From NCBI RefSeq assembly GCF_003284965.1, contig NZ_QMEW01000002.1:62001-126000 (forward strand): a stretch of 64,000 bases of DNA. The letters are read 5' to 3'. The notes beneath the pieces are model-generated. The model made no database searches and was not told the origin of the DNA. It saw only the letters and a program-made list of their open reading frames with translations. Source of the DNA: Mycolicibacterium sp. GF69. Its GTDB lineage: Bacteria; Actinomycetota; Actinomycetes; Mycobacteriales; Mycobacteriaceae. A program made the position numbers and the translations under genes. Position 1 is the first letter of the stretch, and each line of letters begins with the position of its first letter. Below are positions 16,719-25,612 of this stretch, one piece after another.

Positions 16719-18353
16719 TCAGCTCACGAGCGACAACGCATGCGCACGGCGCAACTTGCCCGACGCCGTCTTCGGGATCATGCCCGGGGCGAGCACCACA
16801 ACGTTGCGGGGTCGCACGTCGACCTCGGCGAACACCTCGTGCGTCACTTGCCGCTCGACGCGACGTACCTCGCCGGCATCCGCGAAGTTCTTGCATTCGA
16901 CGGCCACCGCGAACGTCTCGCGGGACAATCCGGCATCCAACCGCACTGCCACTGCACAGCCGGGCCGCACCCCGTCGACGCGACCGGCCGCACGTTCGAT
17001 GTCGGTCGGGTAGATGTTGCGACCGGCCATGATGATGACGTCCTTGACGCGTCCGCACACCACGATCTCGCCGTCCTCGGTGAGGTAGCCCAGGTCGCCG
17101 GTGTCGTACCAGCCGCGTTTGTCCTGGGCCGGGATGAAACCCGCCAACGTCGTGTAGCCCCTGCTCACCGGGGCGCCGCGCACTTCGAGGACGCCGACGC
17201 CGCGTGGGGGCAGGTCGGCGCCGTCCTCGTCGATGACCCGTACCTCGAGACCGTCCAAGGGCCGGCCGAGCTTGACCAGCCGGCGGGTGCGGCCCTTGTT
17301 CGCTGGAACCGCGCGGTGCAGGACCGCCAGCAGGTCGGCGTCCACCTCGTCGACCGCCATACCGCGGCCGCACTCAGAAAACGAAACAGCGACAGTGGTT
17401 TCCGCCATTCCGTATGCCGGCACGATCGCCTCACGCCGCAATCCGAACGGTTTGCCGGCCTCGCAGAGATCCTCAACGTCCTGTGGGTCCACCTGTTCAG
17501 CGCCCGATAACGCCCAACGCAGCGACGACAGGTCGTACTCACCTGGCGCGGCCTGTCGTCGCAGCCGTTTCGCGAACAGCGTGTACGCGAAATTGGGGGC
17601 AGCCGTCATGGTCCCCCGGTACTTGTGAATCAGCTTGGCCCACAACAGCGTATCGTTCAGGAAGTCGACCGGTGTGATCTTGACCAGCTCGGCGCCGAAG
17701 TACATCGGTACGGTCAGATAGCCCGTCATCCCCATATCGTGGAAGCACGGCAGCCAGCTAACGATCACGTCGTTGTCGAGGTCGAAATCGCAGCCGACCG
17801 TCATGGCCTCGGCGTTGGCGACGATGTTGGCGTGCGTGATTTGAACGGCTTTGGGCGAACCCGTGGACCCCGACGTCAGTTGCATCAGTGCGACGTCGTC
17901 GTCGGTGGTTTCGACCGGGTCGGTGTAAGCGCCGCTCAGCAGTGTCTCGATGGTCAGCACCGTCATGCCCAACCCCTTCAGCACAGGGGCGGCGGCCATG
18001 AACGGGTCGCTGATCACCACGGCCTTCGCAGAGATCATGTTGATGACGGTGGTGGTCTCGTCGGCCCAGCGCAGCAAATCGGTGCGAGGGGTGGGTTGGT
18101 GCAGCATGGTCAGGCTGGCGCCGCGCATCCAGGTGCCCTGCGCCGTCGGCGCGATCTCGACCGGGGCGCCGGCCAGCACGGCGATCGCGTCGCCGTGTCC
18201 GATACCCGCCGCGGCCAGCCCGCCCGAGATCCGGCTGGCCCGCTCATTGACGTCGGCCCAGGTGTGCCGCACGGGGGCGACCGGCTCGCCGGTGACCATC
18301 CCCCTGGTGCTCCACCGGGCGTTCCGGTACATCGTCTCGGTGAATTGACTCAC
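16719..18353 (-). CDS. Pks16-like acyl-AMP/acyl-CoA ligase (ANL superfamily)
   Basis: A 544-aa adenylate-forming enzyme with [20 protein letters not shown] (P-loop), [22 protein letters not shown], the hinge [20 protein letters not shown] and the catalytic C-terminal lysine in [11 protein letters not shown]. From memory it is close along its length to M. tuberculosis Rv1013 (named pks16), an acyl ligase and not a polyketide synthase. It activates a fatty or related acid as acyl-AMP for transfer to CoA or a carrier protein; the acyl chain is unknown. No carrier or PKS gene lies beside it. Start ATG 18353. Confidence 0.85.
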   Translation of the reverse strand: MSQFTETMYRNARWSTRGMVTGEPVAPVRHTWADVNERASRISGGLAAAGIGHGDAIAVLAGAPVEIAPTAQGTWMRGASLTMLHQPTPRTDLLRWADETTTVINMISAKAVVISDPFMAAAPVLKGLGMTVLTIETLLSGAYTDPVETTDDDVALMQLTSGSTGSPKAVQITHANIVANAEAMTVGCDFDLDNDVIVSWLPCFHDMGMTGYLTVPMYFGAELVKITPVDFLNDTLLWAKLIHKYRGTMTAAPNFAYTLFAKRLRRQAAPGEYDLSSLRWALSGAEQVDPQDVEDLCEAGKPFGLRREAIVPAYGMAETTVAVSFSECGRGMAVDEVDADLLAVLHRAVPANKGRTRRLVKLGRPLDGLEVRVIDEDGADLPPRGVGVLEVRGAPVSRGYTTLAGFIPAQDKRGWYDTGDLGYLTEDGEIVVCGRVKDVIIMAGRNIYPTDIERAAGRVDGVRPGCAVAVRLDAGLSRETFAVAVECKNFADAGEVRRVERQVTHEVFAEVDVRPRNVVVLAPGMIPKTASGKLRRAHALSLVS

Positions 18354-18751
18354 TGGAATCCCTTAGCCCCTCGGCGTGACGACGCCGTATGTAGGTGTTG
18401 CGGTAGCCCGGCAGCGGTTGCCGGACGATTTCGTCTACCTAGGTGATCCGTCGCTTCGGCCGAAGCGAGGTGCGGAGCTTGTCTGGCATCCCGACTGTAC
18501 TCACCTTGGGGGCGCTGGTGGTGGCAGCGCGCCGGTCACGGCTGAGGTAGTGACTGTGCCACTGTCGGCGGGGAAGTCAGATCGCCGCCGTGAGGGGTCC
18601 GCGAGGCTGGAATATCAACCCGAGAGAACCGTACAGCCTCGACGCGGTGTCAGCAAACATGTGGCAGCGAAAGTCAACTTCGGCTGAACGACCAGAGTCG
18701 CCGAATGTGAACGTATGGCGAGAATCCGGGTGGTCGAATTCCGCCGAGGTT
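18354..18751 (+). other. Intergenic region without a supported gene
   Basis: About 400 bp between the start of the acyl ligase and the end of the sulfatase. Open frames in it (for example 18376-18687 on +) show no recognisable protein family or RBS. One inverted repeat is seen: CCGAATGTGAA (18701-18711) and TTCACATTCGG (18751-18761), spaced 39 bp and running into the sulfatase 3' end. It could be a weak transcript end signal. The promoter of the ligase should lie here, but no clear hexamers were found. Confidence 0.5.
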
Positions 18752-20506
18752 TCACATTCGGGAGCGGCGTGCGCTGTACGGCCAGGGGCTGTTCCGTTCC
18801 GGGACGGACTCCGCGCGGGCCTGCTTGAGTTGCATGCGCAAGTGCTGACGCAGGTCGTGCAGGTCCGGATCCGTCCACCGGTTGCGGGCCTCGGACGGGT
18901 CGTCGGTCAGGTCGTACAACTCCCACTGGTCGTCGAGCGGCGACGTCCGATACGCCTCACCGCCGATGCCGTTGGCCGCGAGATGACGCGCCCCGGGCTC
19001 CGTCCACGTCGCCGGATCGTCGAACGTTCGCACCAGCTTCCACAGATGCCCCTGGCCGCCGGTTTGGTCGACGCGCACCACCAGACCCTCGAAGTTCGAC
19101 GCGACGTGCGCCGGCACCCGAATCCGCAGGGGTGCAGGGGGTTTCGTTGACAGCTTCAGTTTGCGGGCCATACCCGACGCGCCGGTGTCGCCTTCGAGCA
19201 CGTTGTCGCGCGTCATCAGGTACACCGCCCGCGATTCGTCGGCCGCGGCGCCGTCGACCACCGGCATCAGGTTGCGGCCGGGCAGGCCGTGCACCTCGGA
19301 GAAGGTCTCGGCCAGTTTCGCCGCCGCCGCCTCGACGTCGACGCCCGCCGCGCCCAGCAGCGTCGGCACGATGTCCACGTGCGACGTCGGCGCCGACACC
19401 GTGCGCGGCTGCGTCGCCTGCGCACCGATGCGCGCGATCACGAACGGGACCCGCGTCGCCTCGTCGTACAGGTTGAACCACTTCTGGTGCAGGCCGCCGT
19501 GCGCGCCGAGCAGATCGCCGTGATCGGACGTGCGCACCAGCACCGCGTTGGCCGAGCCATTCTCGGTCACCGCGCGCCGCACGCGGTCGATCGGGTTGTC
19601 GACCTCGGCGTGGAGCCGGTAGTACAGGTCGCGGTACTGCTGGGCGCGGCGGGTGTAGGTGCGGTCGATGGCCGGCGCCGGGCCGTAGCCCGAGTAGTAC
19701 GCCTCGCGGTAGGCGATCTGGGCGGCCGGTTTGGTAGTCAGGTCCTCCTCTGCCGTCGGCGCCGGCGGTACCGGCGGTGGATCCAGCGGCGACGGGTGCA
19801 CCGGACTGCGTCGCTGCCACGCGGGAAACAGGACGATGTCGTGCGGGTTGACGAAGCTGGCCACCAGCAGGAACGGGCGCTGCGCGTCGACGTCACCGGC
19901 ACGGCGCCGGTCGTAGCGGTCCCTCAGCCACGCCACCACCCGGTCGGCGATGAGCGGGTCGCGTCGCATCCCCGCGTTGGCCAGCGGGGCGCCGTGCGGT
20001 TCCGGTCCGACCCAGCCCGAAAAGCCGTACGGCGCAAGCGGATCAGCGTCGAGGTAACGCTGCACCGCCTTCGGGTCGACGACGCCGTTGTCGTCGTTGG
20101 TGGCCAACGGCCGACCGGTGGCCGGATCGGTGAGGTCGGCGTGCGAGATGTGCCACTTACCGTCGTAGTGCGTGTCGTAACCCGCTGCGCGGAACCAGTT
20201 GCCCAGCGTCGGCACCTCGTTCGGTCGCAGCCAGCGCATGCGGGAATCGTCGTAGACCTTGCCGATGCCGTCGGTCTGCGTGACGCCGTGCAGGTCGGGG
20301 TACTGGCCGGTGAAGATCGTCGGGCGGCTGGGCACGCAGGCCAGCGAGCCCGTGTAGTGCTTTGCGAAGCTGACGCCGTGCTCCTCGAACCACCTGCGGC
20401 CGGTGAGCGTGTCGCGGCGCCACGCGAGGACCTCGGGTGCCTCGTAGGGCGGAACCGCACGTTCCTCGTCGGTCATCACGATGATGATGTCGGGTCGATC
20501 AGTCAC
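18752..20506 (-). CDS. Sulfatase (formylglycine-dependent type I)
   Basis: A 584-aa alkaline phosphatase-superfamily sulfatase. The N-terminus PDIIIVMTDEER supplies metal ligands. Residues 57-61 are CVPSR, the C-x-P-S-R signature whose cysteine becomes formylglycine. GKWHISH and SDHGDLLGAHGGLHQKWFNLYDE are further active-site stretches. No signal peptide is seen, so it probably acts in the cytoplasm. The sulfated substrate is unknown. GTG 20506 overlaps the stop of the SRPBCC gene by 4 bp (GTGA). The C-terminal 60 residues (WELYDLTDDPSEARN) are the usual sulfatase end. Confidence 0.88.
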   Translation of the reverse strand: MTDRPDIIIVMTDEERAVPPYEAPEVLAWRRDTLTGRRWFEEHGVSFAKHYTGSLACVPSRPTIFTGQYPDLHGVTQTDGIGKVYDDSRMRWLRPNEVPTLGNWFRAAGYDTHYDGKWHISHADLTDPATGRPLATNDDNGVVDPKAVQRYLDADPLAPYGFSGWVGPEPHGAPLANAGMRRDPLIADRVVAWLRDRYDRRRAGDVDAQRPFLLVASFVNPHDIVLFPAWQRRSPVHPSPLDPPPVPPAPTAEEDLTTKPAAQIAYREAYYSGYGPAPAIDRTYTRRAQQYRDLYYRLHAEVDNPIDRVRRAVTENGSANAVLVRTSDHGDLLGAHGGLHQKWFNLYDEATRVPFVIARIGAQATQPRTVSAPTSHVDIVPTLLGAAGVDVEAAAAKLAETFSEVHGLPGRNLMPVVDGAAADESRAVYLMTRDNVLEGDTGASGMARKLKLSTKPPAPLRIRVPAHVASNFEGLVVRVDQTGGQGHLWKLVRTFDDPATWTEPGARHLAANGIGGEAYRTSPLDDQWELYDLTDDPSEARNRWTDPDLHDLRQHLRMQLKQARAESVPERNSPWPYSARRSRM

Positions 20507-20949
20507 GAGATTCTCTCCAATCGCGCCGCCAACGCAGCGAGCATGGTGTCGGATCCGCGGGCCAGTGCGCGGCACGCCAGGCGTTCGACGAGTTGTTGTG
20601 ATCTGCCAGGTCCCTTTCGGACGGCGCTGGTGATCGTTACGACGGTCTCCCCGCCGCTCGTCGGTTCGAGGGTCCAGCGGTTGGCGACCTTGCCCATGAC
20701 CTTCGGCAAGCCTTCGATGTCATAAGCGAGCACGTACTGCGGGTCGCATTCCGTGATGCGTTCGACCAGGGTGTGGCGGCCGATCTGGACGCGACGCGTG
20801 GTGCCGACCATGCCGCCGTCGGCCCCGCGCGTCAGGATGCTGGCGTGGTCGACCTTGAGCCATGAGGTGAGGTCGCTGAAATCGGACAGTACGTCCCAGA
20901 TCTGTGTTGGGGTTGCCGCGATGACGCGGCGGCGGTCGACTTCGGCCAC
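20503..20949 (-). CDS. SRPBCC-fold (START-like/polyketide cyclase) protein
   Basis: A 148-aa helix-grip fold protein: EVDRRRVIAATPTQIWDVLSDFSDLTSWLKVDHA at the start, then TRRVQIGRHTLVERITECD and NRWTLEPTSGGETVVTITS. SRPBCC proteins bind hydrophobic ligands in a deep cavity; some are enzymes, many are carriers. It is the first gene of a translationally coupled pair with the sulfatase, which hints that it binds or delivers a sulfated or hydrophobic substrate. That link is inference from gene order. Confidence 0.82.
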   Translation of the reverse strand: MAEVDRRRVIAATPTQIWDVLSDFSDLTSWLKVDHASILTRGADGGMVGTTRRVQIGRHTLVERITECDPQYVLAYDIEGLPKVMGKVANRWTLEPTSGGETVVTITSAVRKGPGRSQQLVERLACRALARGSDTMLAALAARLERIS

Positions 20950-21051
20950 GGCCCCACGCTACGTCAAACTGACGGCGTCGTCAGGCGAGTGCGTGCGCCG
21001 CGAGCCGGTGCTCTGGCGATGGGGCTGGGTTCAGTTGGCGAATCTGCGCTC

Positions 21052-21096
21052 TAACGGGTGGATCCCTCGCACCAGGTGCGGGCGATCCACCCGTTA
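21052..21096. repeat. Long hairpin-forming inverted repeat
   Basis: Arms TAACGGGTGGATC (21052-21064) and GATCCACCCGTTA (21084-21096) are perfect 13-bp reverse complements. Inside them, CGCAC and GTGCG (21068-21072/21076-21080) form a second stem. It lies 50 bp after the stop of the tartrate/malate dehydrogenase and 100 bp before the SRPBCC start, both on the minus strand. It may end that operon's transcript, though no T-run follows on either strand, or be a mobile palindromic repeat. Confidence 0.7.
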
Positions 21097-21146
21097 AGTC
21101 GGGAATATGACGGATCGCGCGTGATCGTGCATCATGCTTTTCGGCC

Positions 21147-22226
21147 CTATCCCAGCTGCGCGACGAGCGCGGCAGTCACCTCGGATGTCGACGCCCGCCC
21201 ACCCAGATCGCCGGTGCGGGTCTTCGGGTCGGCCAGCGTCGACTCGACGGCCGTCATCACCTCGCGCGCGGCCACCTCGTGCCCGAGATGCTCGAGCAGG
21301 AGCGCCGCCGACCACACCGCGCCGATCGGGTTGGCGATACCCTGTCCGGCGATGTCGGGCGCCGAACCGTGTACCGGTTCGAACATCGACGGGTACTTAT
21401 TCGTCGGGTCGAGGTTGGCCGACGGGGCGATCCCGATCGAGCCGGCCACCGCCGCGGCAAGGTCGCTGAGGATGTCGCCGAACAGGTTCGAGCCGACCAC
21501 GACGTCGAACCGCTGCGGTTGCAGCACGAACTTCGCGGCGAGCGCGTCGATGTGCTCGCTCTCGACGCGGACGTCGGGATAGTGCGACGCCCGCTCGGCG
21601 AGCACCTCGTCCCAGAACGGCAGGGTGTGCACGATGCCGTTGGACTTCGTCGCCGAGGTGACGTATCCGCGCCGGGTGCGCGCCAGCTCGAACGCGTAGT
21701 CGGCGATACGGGTGATCCCGACCCGCGTGAAAACCGATTCCTGTACGGCCATTTCGTCGGGGAAGCCACGGTTCAACCGTCCGCCGATCTCGCTGTACTC
21801 GCCTTCGACGTTCTCGCGCACCACGACGAAATCGACGTCTTGCGCTGTGCGGAGCGGGCTTTCGACCCCGTCGAACACCCGGATCGGCCGCAGGTTCACA
21901 TACTGGCGGAACGCCCGGCGGATCGGGATCAGCAGCCCCCACAGCGACACATGGTCGGGCACCCCCGGCCAGCCGACCGCACCCAGCAGGATGGCGTCGA
22001 ACCCGCGCAACGTGTCGATCCCGTCGGCGGGCATCATCGCCCCTTCGCGTTCGAAGCGCTGACACGACCAGTCGAACTCCGTGTAGGACAGCGCGATTCC
22101 GTGGCGCGCCGCGACGGCGTCGAGCACGGCGCGCGCCGACGCGATGACCTCTGTCCCGATGCCGTCGCCGGGGATGACCGCGATCGACGATGAGCCGCTT
22201 GCGCGAAGAGCATCAGGATCGATCAT
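21147..22226 (-). CDS. Tartrate/D-malate dehydrogenase-type isopropylmalate dehydrogenase-family enzyme
   Basis: A 359-aa decarboxylating dehydrogenase: IAVIPGDGIGTEVIASA, GVPDHVSLWGLLIPIRRAF, VNLRPIRVFDGVESPL, VVRENVEGEYSEIGG, YVTSATKSNGI, SNLFGDILSDLAA and FEPVHGSAPDIAGQGIANP. The WGLLIPIRRAF and EGEYSEIGG forms place it with tartrate/D-malate dehydrogenases, not biosynthetic LeuB. It would oxidise D-malate or tartrate with NAD and Mn/Mg. Its ATG overlaps the stop of the DASS transporter by 4 bp, so uptake and first catabolic step are coupled. Confidence 0.85.
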   Translation of the reverse strand: MIDPDALRASGSSSIAVIPGDGIGTEVIASARAVLDAVAARHGIALSYTEFDWSCQRFEREGAMMPADGIDTLRGFDAILLGAVGWPGVPDHVSLWGLLIPIRRAFRQYVNLRPIRVFDGVESPLRTAQDVDFVVVRENVEGEYSEIGGRLNRGFPDEMAVQESVFTRVGITRIADYAFELARTRRGYVTSATKSNGIVHTLPFWDEVLAERASHYPDVRVESEHIDALAAKFVLQPQRFDVVVGSNLFGDILSDLAAAVAGSIGIAPSANLDPTNKYPSMFEPVHGSAPDIAGQGIANPIGAVWSAALLLEHLGHEVAAREVMTAVESTLADPKTRTGDLGGRASTSEVTAALVAQLG

Positions 22227-23827
22227 GTGCCCAACCCGAGCAGGCTGATCATCAACGGCAGCAGGATGATGATCAGGATCGCGCCGGCGATGTCGAACGC
22301 GATGCCCGAACGGATCATCTTCGTGATCGGCACGACGCCTGACCCGTAGACGATCGCGTTCTGCGGCGTGGACACCGGCAGCATGAATCCGAAGGAGGCC
22401 GCGAACGTCGCCGCGAGCGCGGGTACGAATGGGTTGACTCCGGCGGCCACCGCTACGGGTATGACGATCGGCACGACCACCGCGGCCGACGCGGTGTTGC
22501 TGGTCGTCTCGGAGACGATGATCGCCAGCACCACCGCGAATATCGTGATCGCGATGCTGCTCGTCAGGCCGAGCGCGTCGTTGACGGAGGTGCCGATGGT
22601 CTCGGCCAGCCCCGTCGACGAGATCAGCGAGCCGAAGATGATGCCGGTGCCGAACAGGATGATTGTGCCCCAGTCGATTTCGGCGGCGTCCTTCCAGCGC
22701 AGCGTGAATTCGCGGCTCTGCCAGTCGGTCGGCAACAGGAACAGCAGTGACGCGCCGAACACCGCGACCACGCCCTCGTCGAGGCGGTCGCTGACGAAGT
22801 CGTAGACGCTGGACTCGGTGCCGGTGACCAACGCGAACACCCCGGGCAGGATCCACAGCGTCACCGTGACACCGAACGCGACCAGCGTGTTCTTCTCGGC
22901 CCGCGACAGCGAACCCAGCTTCTCGCGTTCGCTCGCAACGTAATCGGCGACGCCGTCGATCCGCTTGATCTCGGGTTTGTTCAGCCGTAGCAGGATGAGC
23001 GCCAGCAGCAGGAACATCACCAGACAGATGGGAATCGCCAGCACCATCCACTGGCCGAAGCTGATCCGCTCGCCGGTGGCCTCTTCGATCAGGCCGCGCC
23101 CGATCAGGTTCGGTGGACTGCCCACCGGGGTGAGCAGGCCGCCGACACTGGCGCCGTAGGCGAGCATCAGCATCAGCGCCGCGCCGACCCGAAGCCGCTG
23201 GGGGTCGAAATCCGCCTCGACGTCACCACGCTGCTGCAACAGTTTGGCGATGACCGACAAGATGCCGATGGCCGTCGGCAACAGCATCGCCACCGTGGCG
23301 GTGTTGGAGACGAAGGCCGACAGCAGGCACGTGATCGCGCCGAACGCGAGGATCACCCCGGTGGTCGACCGGCCTGCCCGCGGCAAGGCCAGGATGCGGA
23401 ATGCGAAGCGTCGTGCCACACCGTGTTTGAGCATCGCTTGCGCGAGGATGAACGCACCGATGAATGTGAAGATCGTCGACGACCCGAACGGAGCGAGCAC
23501 ATCGTCGACCGGTGCGACACCGAGGAAGACCGCTACCGCCACACCGAGCAGGCCGCCGATCGGAATGGGCACCGCCTCGCTGATCCACAGCGAGATCACG
23601 CCGAGCAGCACGGCGCCCAGCACCTGCTGTTCGCGGGGGATATCGATCGGCAGAACCAGGAACACGACGGTCAGCAGCGGGGCGAGGAACAGCCCGACGG
23701 TCCGGCGACCCTTCTCGAACTTCTCTTCACGCGGAGAGAGCCGCTGCTCGCCCAGACTTCGATAGGTGGCGCTCCCGAGCAGTGCCTTGTCGACGTCGGT
23801 CGGCGTGACCTCGTTCTCCGTGCTCAT
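22223..23827 (-). CDS. DASS/SLC13-family sodium:dicarboxylate symporter
   Basis: A 534-aa integral membrane protein with about 12 hydrophobic segments. Two inverted-repeat signatures are visible: SAFVSNTATVAMLLP followed by SVGGLLTPVGSPPNLIG in the first half, and SETTSNTASAAVVVPIV with GFMLPVSTPQNAIVYGSG in the second. The SNT motifs bind Na+ and carboxylate in this family. It would import di- or tricarboxylates. ATG 23827 is preceded by GGAGCC at good spacing; a longer frame to 23905 lacks support. It is first in an operon with the tartrate/D-malate dehydrogenase. Confidence 0.9.
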   Translation of the reverse strand: MSTENEVTPTDVDKALLGSATYRSLGEQRLSPREEKFEKGRRTVGLFLAPLLTVVFLVLPIDIPREQQVLGAVLLGVISLWISEAVPIPIGGLLGVAVAVFLGVAPVDDVLAPFGSSTIFTFIGAFILAQAMLKHGVARRFAFRILALPRAGRSTTGVILAFGAITCLLSAFVSNTATVAMLLPTAIGILSVIAKLLQQRGDVEADFDPQRLRVGAALMLMLAYGASVGGLLTPVGSPPNLIGRGLIEEATGERISFGQWMVLAIPICLVMFLLLALILLRLNKPEIKRIDGVADYVASEREKLGSLSRAEKNTLVAFGVTVTLWILPGVFALVTGTESSVYDFVSDRLDEGVVAVFGASLLFLLPTDWQSREFTLRWKDAAEIDWGTIILFGTGIIFGSLISSTGLAETIGTSVNDALGLTSSIAITIFAVVLAIIVSETTSNTASAAVVVPIVIPVAVAAGVNPFVPALAATFAASFGFMLPVSTPQNAIVYGSGVVPITKMIRSGIAFDIAGAILIIILLPLMISLLGLGT

Positions 23828-23920
23828 TGCAGGCTCCATCCACCCGGTGGTGTGTGCTACGCCACAATCGCCGGGAAGGAGTGCCCAGTAGGCGGGCCCA
23901 CTCAAACCTCTGGAGAAGTC

Positions 23921-25612
23921 TCAGCTGTCCCGCAACCGGCGCGCCAGCCCCGATGCGCGCACCGCCCGGCGCTCGACGGCCGCTCGCAGCGAGGCCTCGG
24001 GGCCGATGACGCGAATCTTCTTCTTCGCCCGGGTGACAGCGGTGTAGAACAGCTCGCGGCTGAGCAACCGCGAGTCCTCGGGCGGCAGCAGTACGGTCAC
24101 CTCGTCGGCCTGGCTGCCCTGTGACTTGTGAATCGTCATCGCGTGCATGGTGTCCACATCGGCCAGACGGCTCGTCGCGAACTCGAGTCGCTCGGAGCCG
24201 GCGGTGACCGCACGAAGCACGCCGTCGCGCAGCACCGTGACGCCGGTGTCGCCGTTGTAGAGCCCGAGCCCGTAGTCGTTCGCGGTCACCAACACCGGCC
24301 GACCGGCATACCACGTCGACCAGATCGGTTCGCCGGTCATCTCCGCCAGCCAGCGCTCGACTTGGTGGTTCCAGTACCGCACCCCGAACGGCCCGCGGCG
24401 GTGCGCACACAACAAGCGGTGTTCGTCCAACACCGCCAGGGCCGCCTCCTCGTCACCGAGGATCGCCGCCTTACGAAGTTCAACGGCGTACGGCATCAGC
24501 ACTTTTCGCAGCTGCTGTGACGGTTCCTCGGTGTCGGCCCACTCGATGTGCGCACCGCCGGCGCGCAGCACCTCGATGACGGCGTCGGCGTCGCCGGCAC
24601 GGATCGCGGTGGCCAACGCGCCGATCGACTCGCCGAACCGGTGCGACGTCTTGAGCTCCGCGATACGCCGGTCGCCGAGCCCGTCGACGAGATCCGCGAG
24701 CACCGCGCCGGCCTCCACCGACGCCAACTGATCCGGGTCGCCGACCAGGATGAGCCGAGCCTTCGGACGCACCGCCTCCAGTAGTCGCGCCATCATCGTC
24801 AGCGACACCATCGACGTCTCGTCGACCACGATGACGTCGTGCGGCAACCGATTACCGCGGTGATGGCGGAACCGCGCCGACGTGTCGGGGCGGCTGCCGA
24901 GCAACCGGTGCAGGGTCGTCGCGTGCAGGCCGGACAGCGCTTCGCGGTCGCCGGCGCCGAGTTTGTCCACCTCCAGTTGCACCGCCTCCTGCAACCGCGC
25001 TGCGGCTTTTCCGGTCGGCGCCGCCAGCGCGATCCGCAACCGGGTCCCGCTCGCCAGGAGTGCGAGCAGTCGTGCCACCGTGGTCGTCTTACCCGTGCCC
25101 GGACCGCCGGTCAGCACCGTCAGTCCCTGCGACAGGGCCAGTTCCGCCGCGGCGCGCTGTTCCTCGAAACCCGGCGGGAACAATCTGCCGAGATCCGGCG
25201 CGGGCTCCGAGGGCGTGGCTTCGATCATCTTGAGGATGTCGGCGCACACCTGCTGCTCTTCGAGCCAGTAGCGGTCCAGATACAGCAGATCTCCGTCGAC
25301 CCGCAACACCGGCGGCCGATCGGTCAGCGGGTGGGCGGCGATGACGCCCAGCCATTCCTCGACGGCCGGCCACGGCAGCCCGTCGAGGCCGACTTGTTCG
25401 GATACGGTCCGAAGGTCCAGGCACACCGAACCGGTGCGCAGCGCACGCACAACCAGCGCGACCGCGAGCGACACCAGTTCGTCGGGCGCCTTGGTGAGCT
25501 CGCAGAGCCGTTGTGCGACATGCACATCGGGTGCGTCGAGGACTTCGGCGTCGGTGAAGGTGCGCAACAGTCCGGTGGCGTTGCGGGCCCGCCGCCACTC
25601 CAGGCTGGTCAT
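23921..25612 (-). CDS. recD: RecBCD subunit RecD (5'-3' helicase)
   Basis: A 563-aa SF1B helicase. Walker A is LTGGPGTGKTTT (168-178). Further motifs are AAPTGKAAARL, VIVVDETSMVSL, LVGDPDQLASVEAG, TIHKSQGSQADEVTVLLP and FYTAVTRAKKKIRV. The N-terminal 150 residues are the RecB-interface region. RecD is the fast helicase of the exonuclease V complex. Its ATG overlaps the recB stop by 4 bp (ATGA). It is last in the recC-recB-recD operon. In mycobacteria RecBCD serves single-strand annealing more than RecA recombination (established for M. smegmatis). Confidence 0.95.
   Translation of the reverse strand: MTSLEWRRARNATGLLRTFTDAEVLDAPDVHVAQRLCELTKAPDELVSLAVALVVRALRTGSVCLDLRTVSEQVGLDGLPWPAVEEWLGVIAAHPLTDRPPVLRVDGDLLYLDRYWLEEQQVCADILKMIEATPSEPAPDLGRLFPPGFEEQRAAAELALSQGLTVLTGGPGTGKTTTVARLLALLASGTRLRIALAAPTGKAAARLQEAVQLEVDKLGAGDREALSGLHATTLHRLLGSRPDTSARFRHHRGNRLPHDVIVVDETSMVSLTMMARLLEAVRPKARLILVGDPDQLASVEAGAVLADLVDGLGDRRIAELKTSHRFGESIGALATAIRAGDADAVIEVLRAGGAHIEWADTEEPSQQLRKVLMPYAVELRKAAILGDEEAALAVLDEHRLLCAHRRGPFGVRYWNHQVERWLAEMTGEPIWSTWYAGRPVLVTANDYGLGLYNGDTGVTVLRDGVLRAVTAGSERLEFATSRLADVDTMHAMTIHKSQGSQADEVTVLLPPEDSRLLSRELFYTAVTRAKKKIRVIGPEASLRAAVERRAVRASGLARRLRDS

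Noticed and set aside
18376..18687. 103-codon open frame on + in the ligase-sulfatase gap
   Set aside because: No family resemblance, no RBS, and composition unlike neighbouring genes; high-GC DNA yields such frames by chance.
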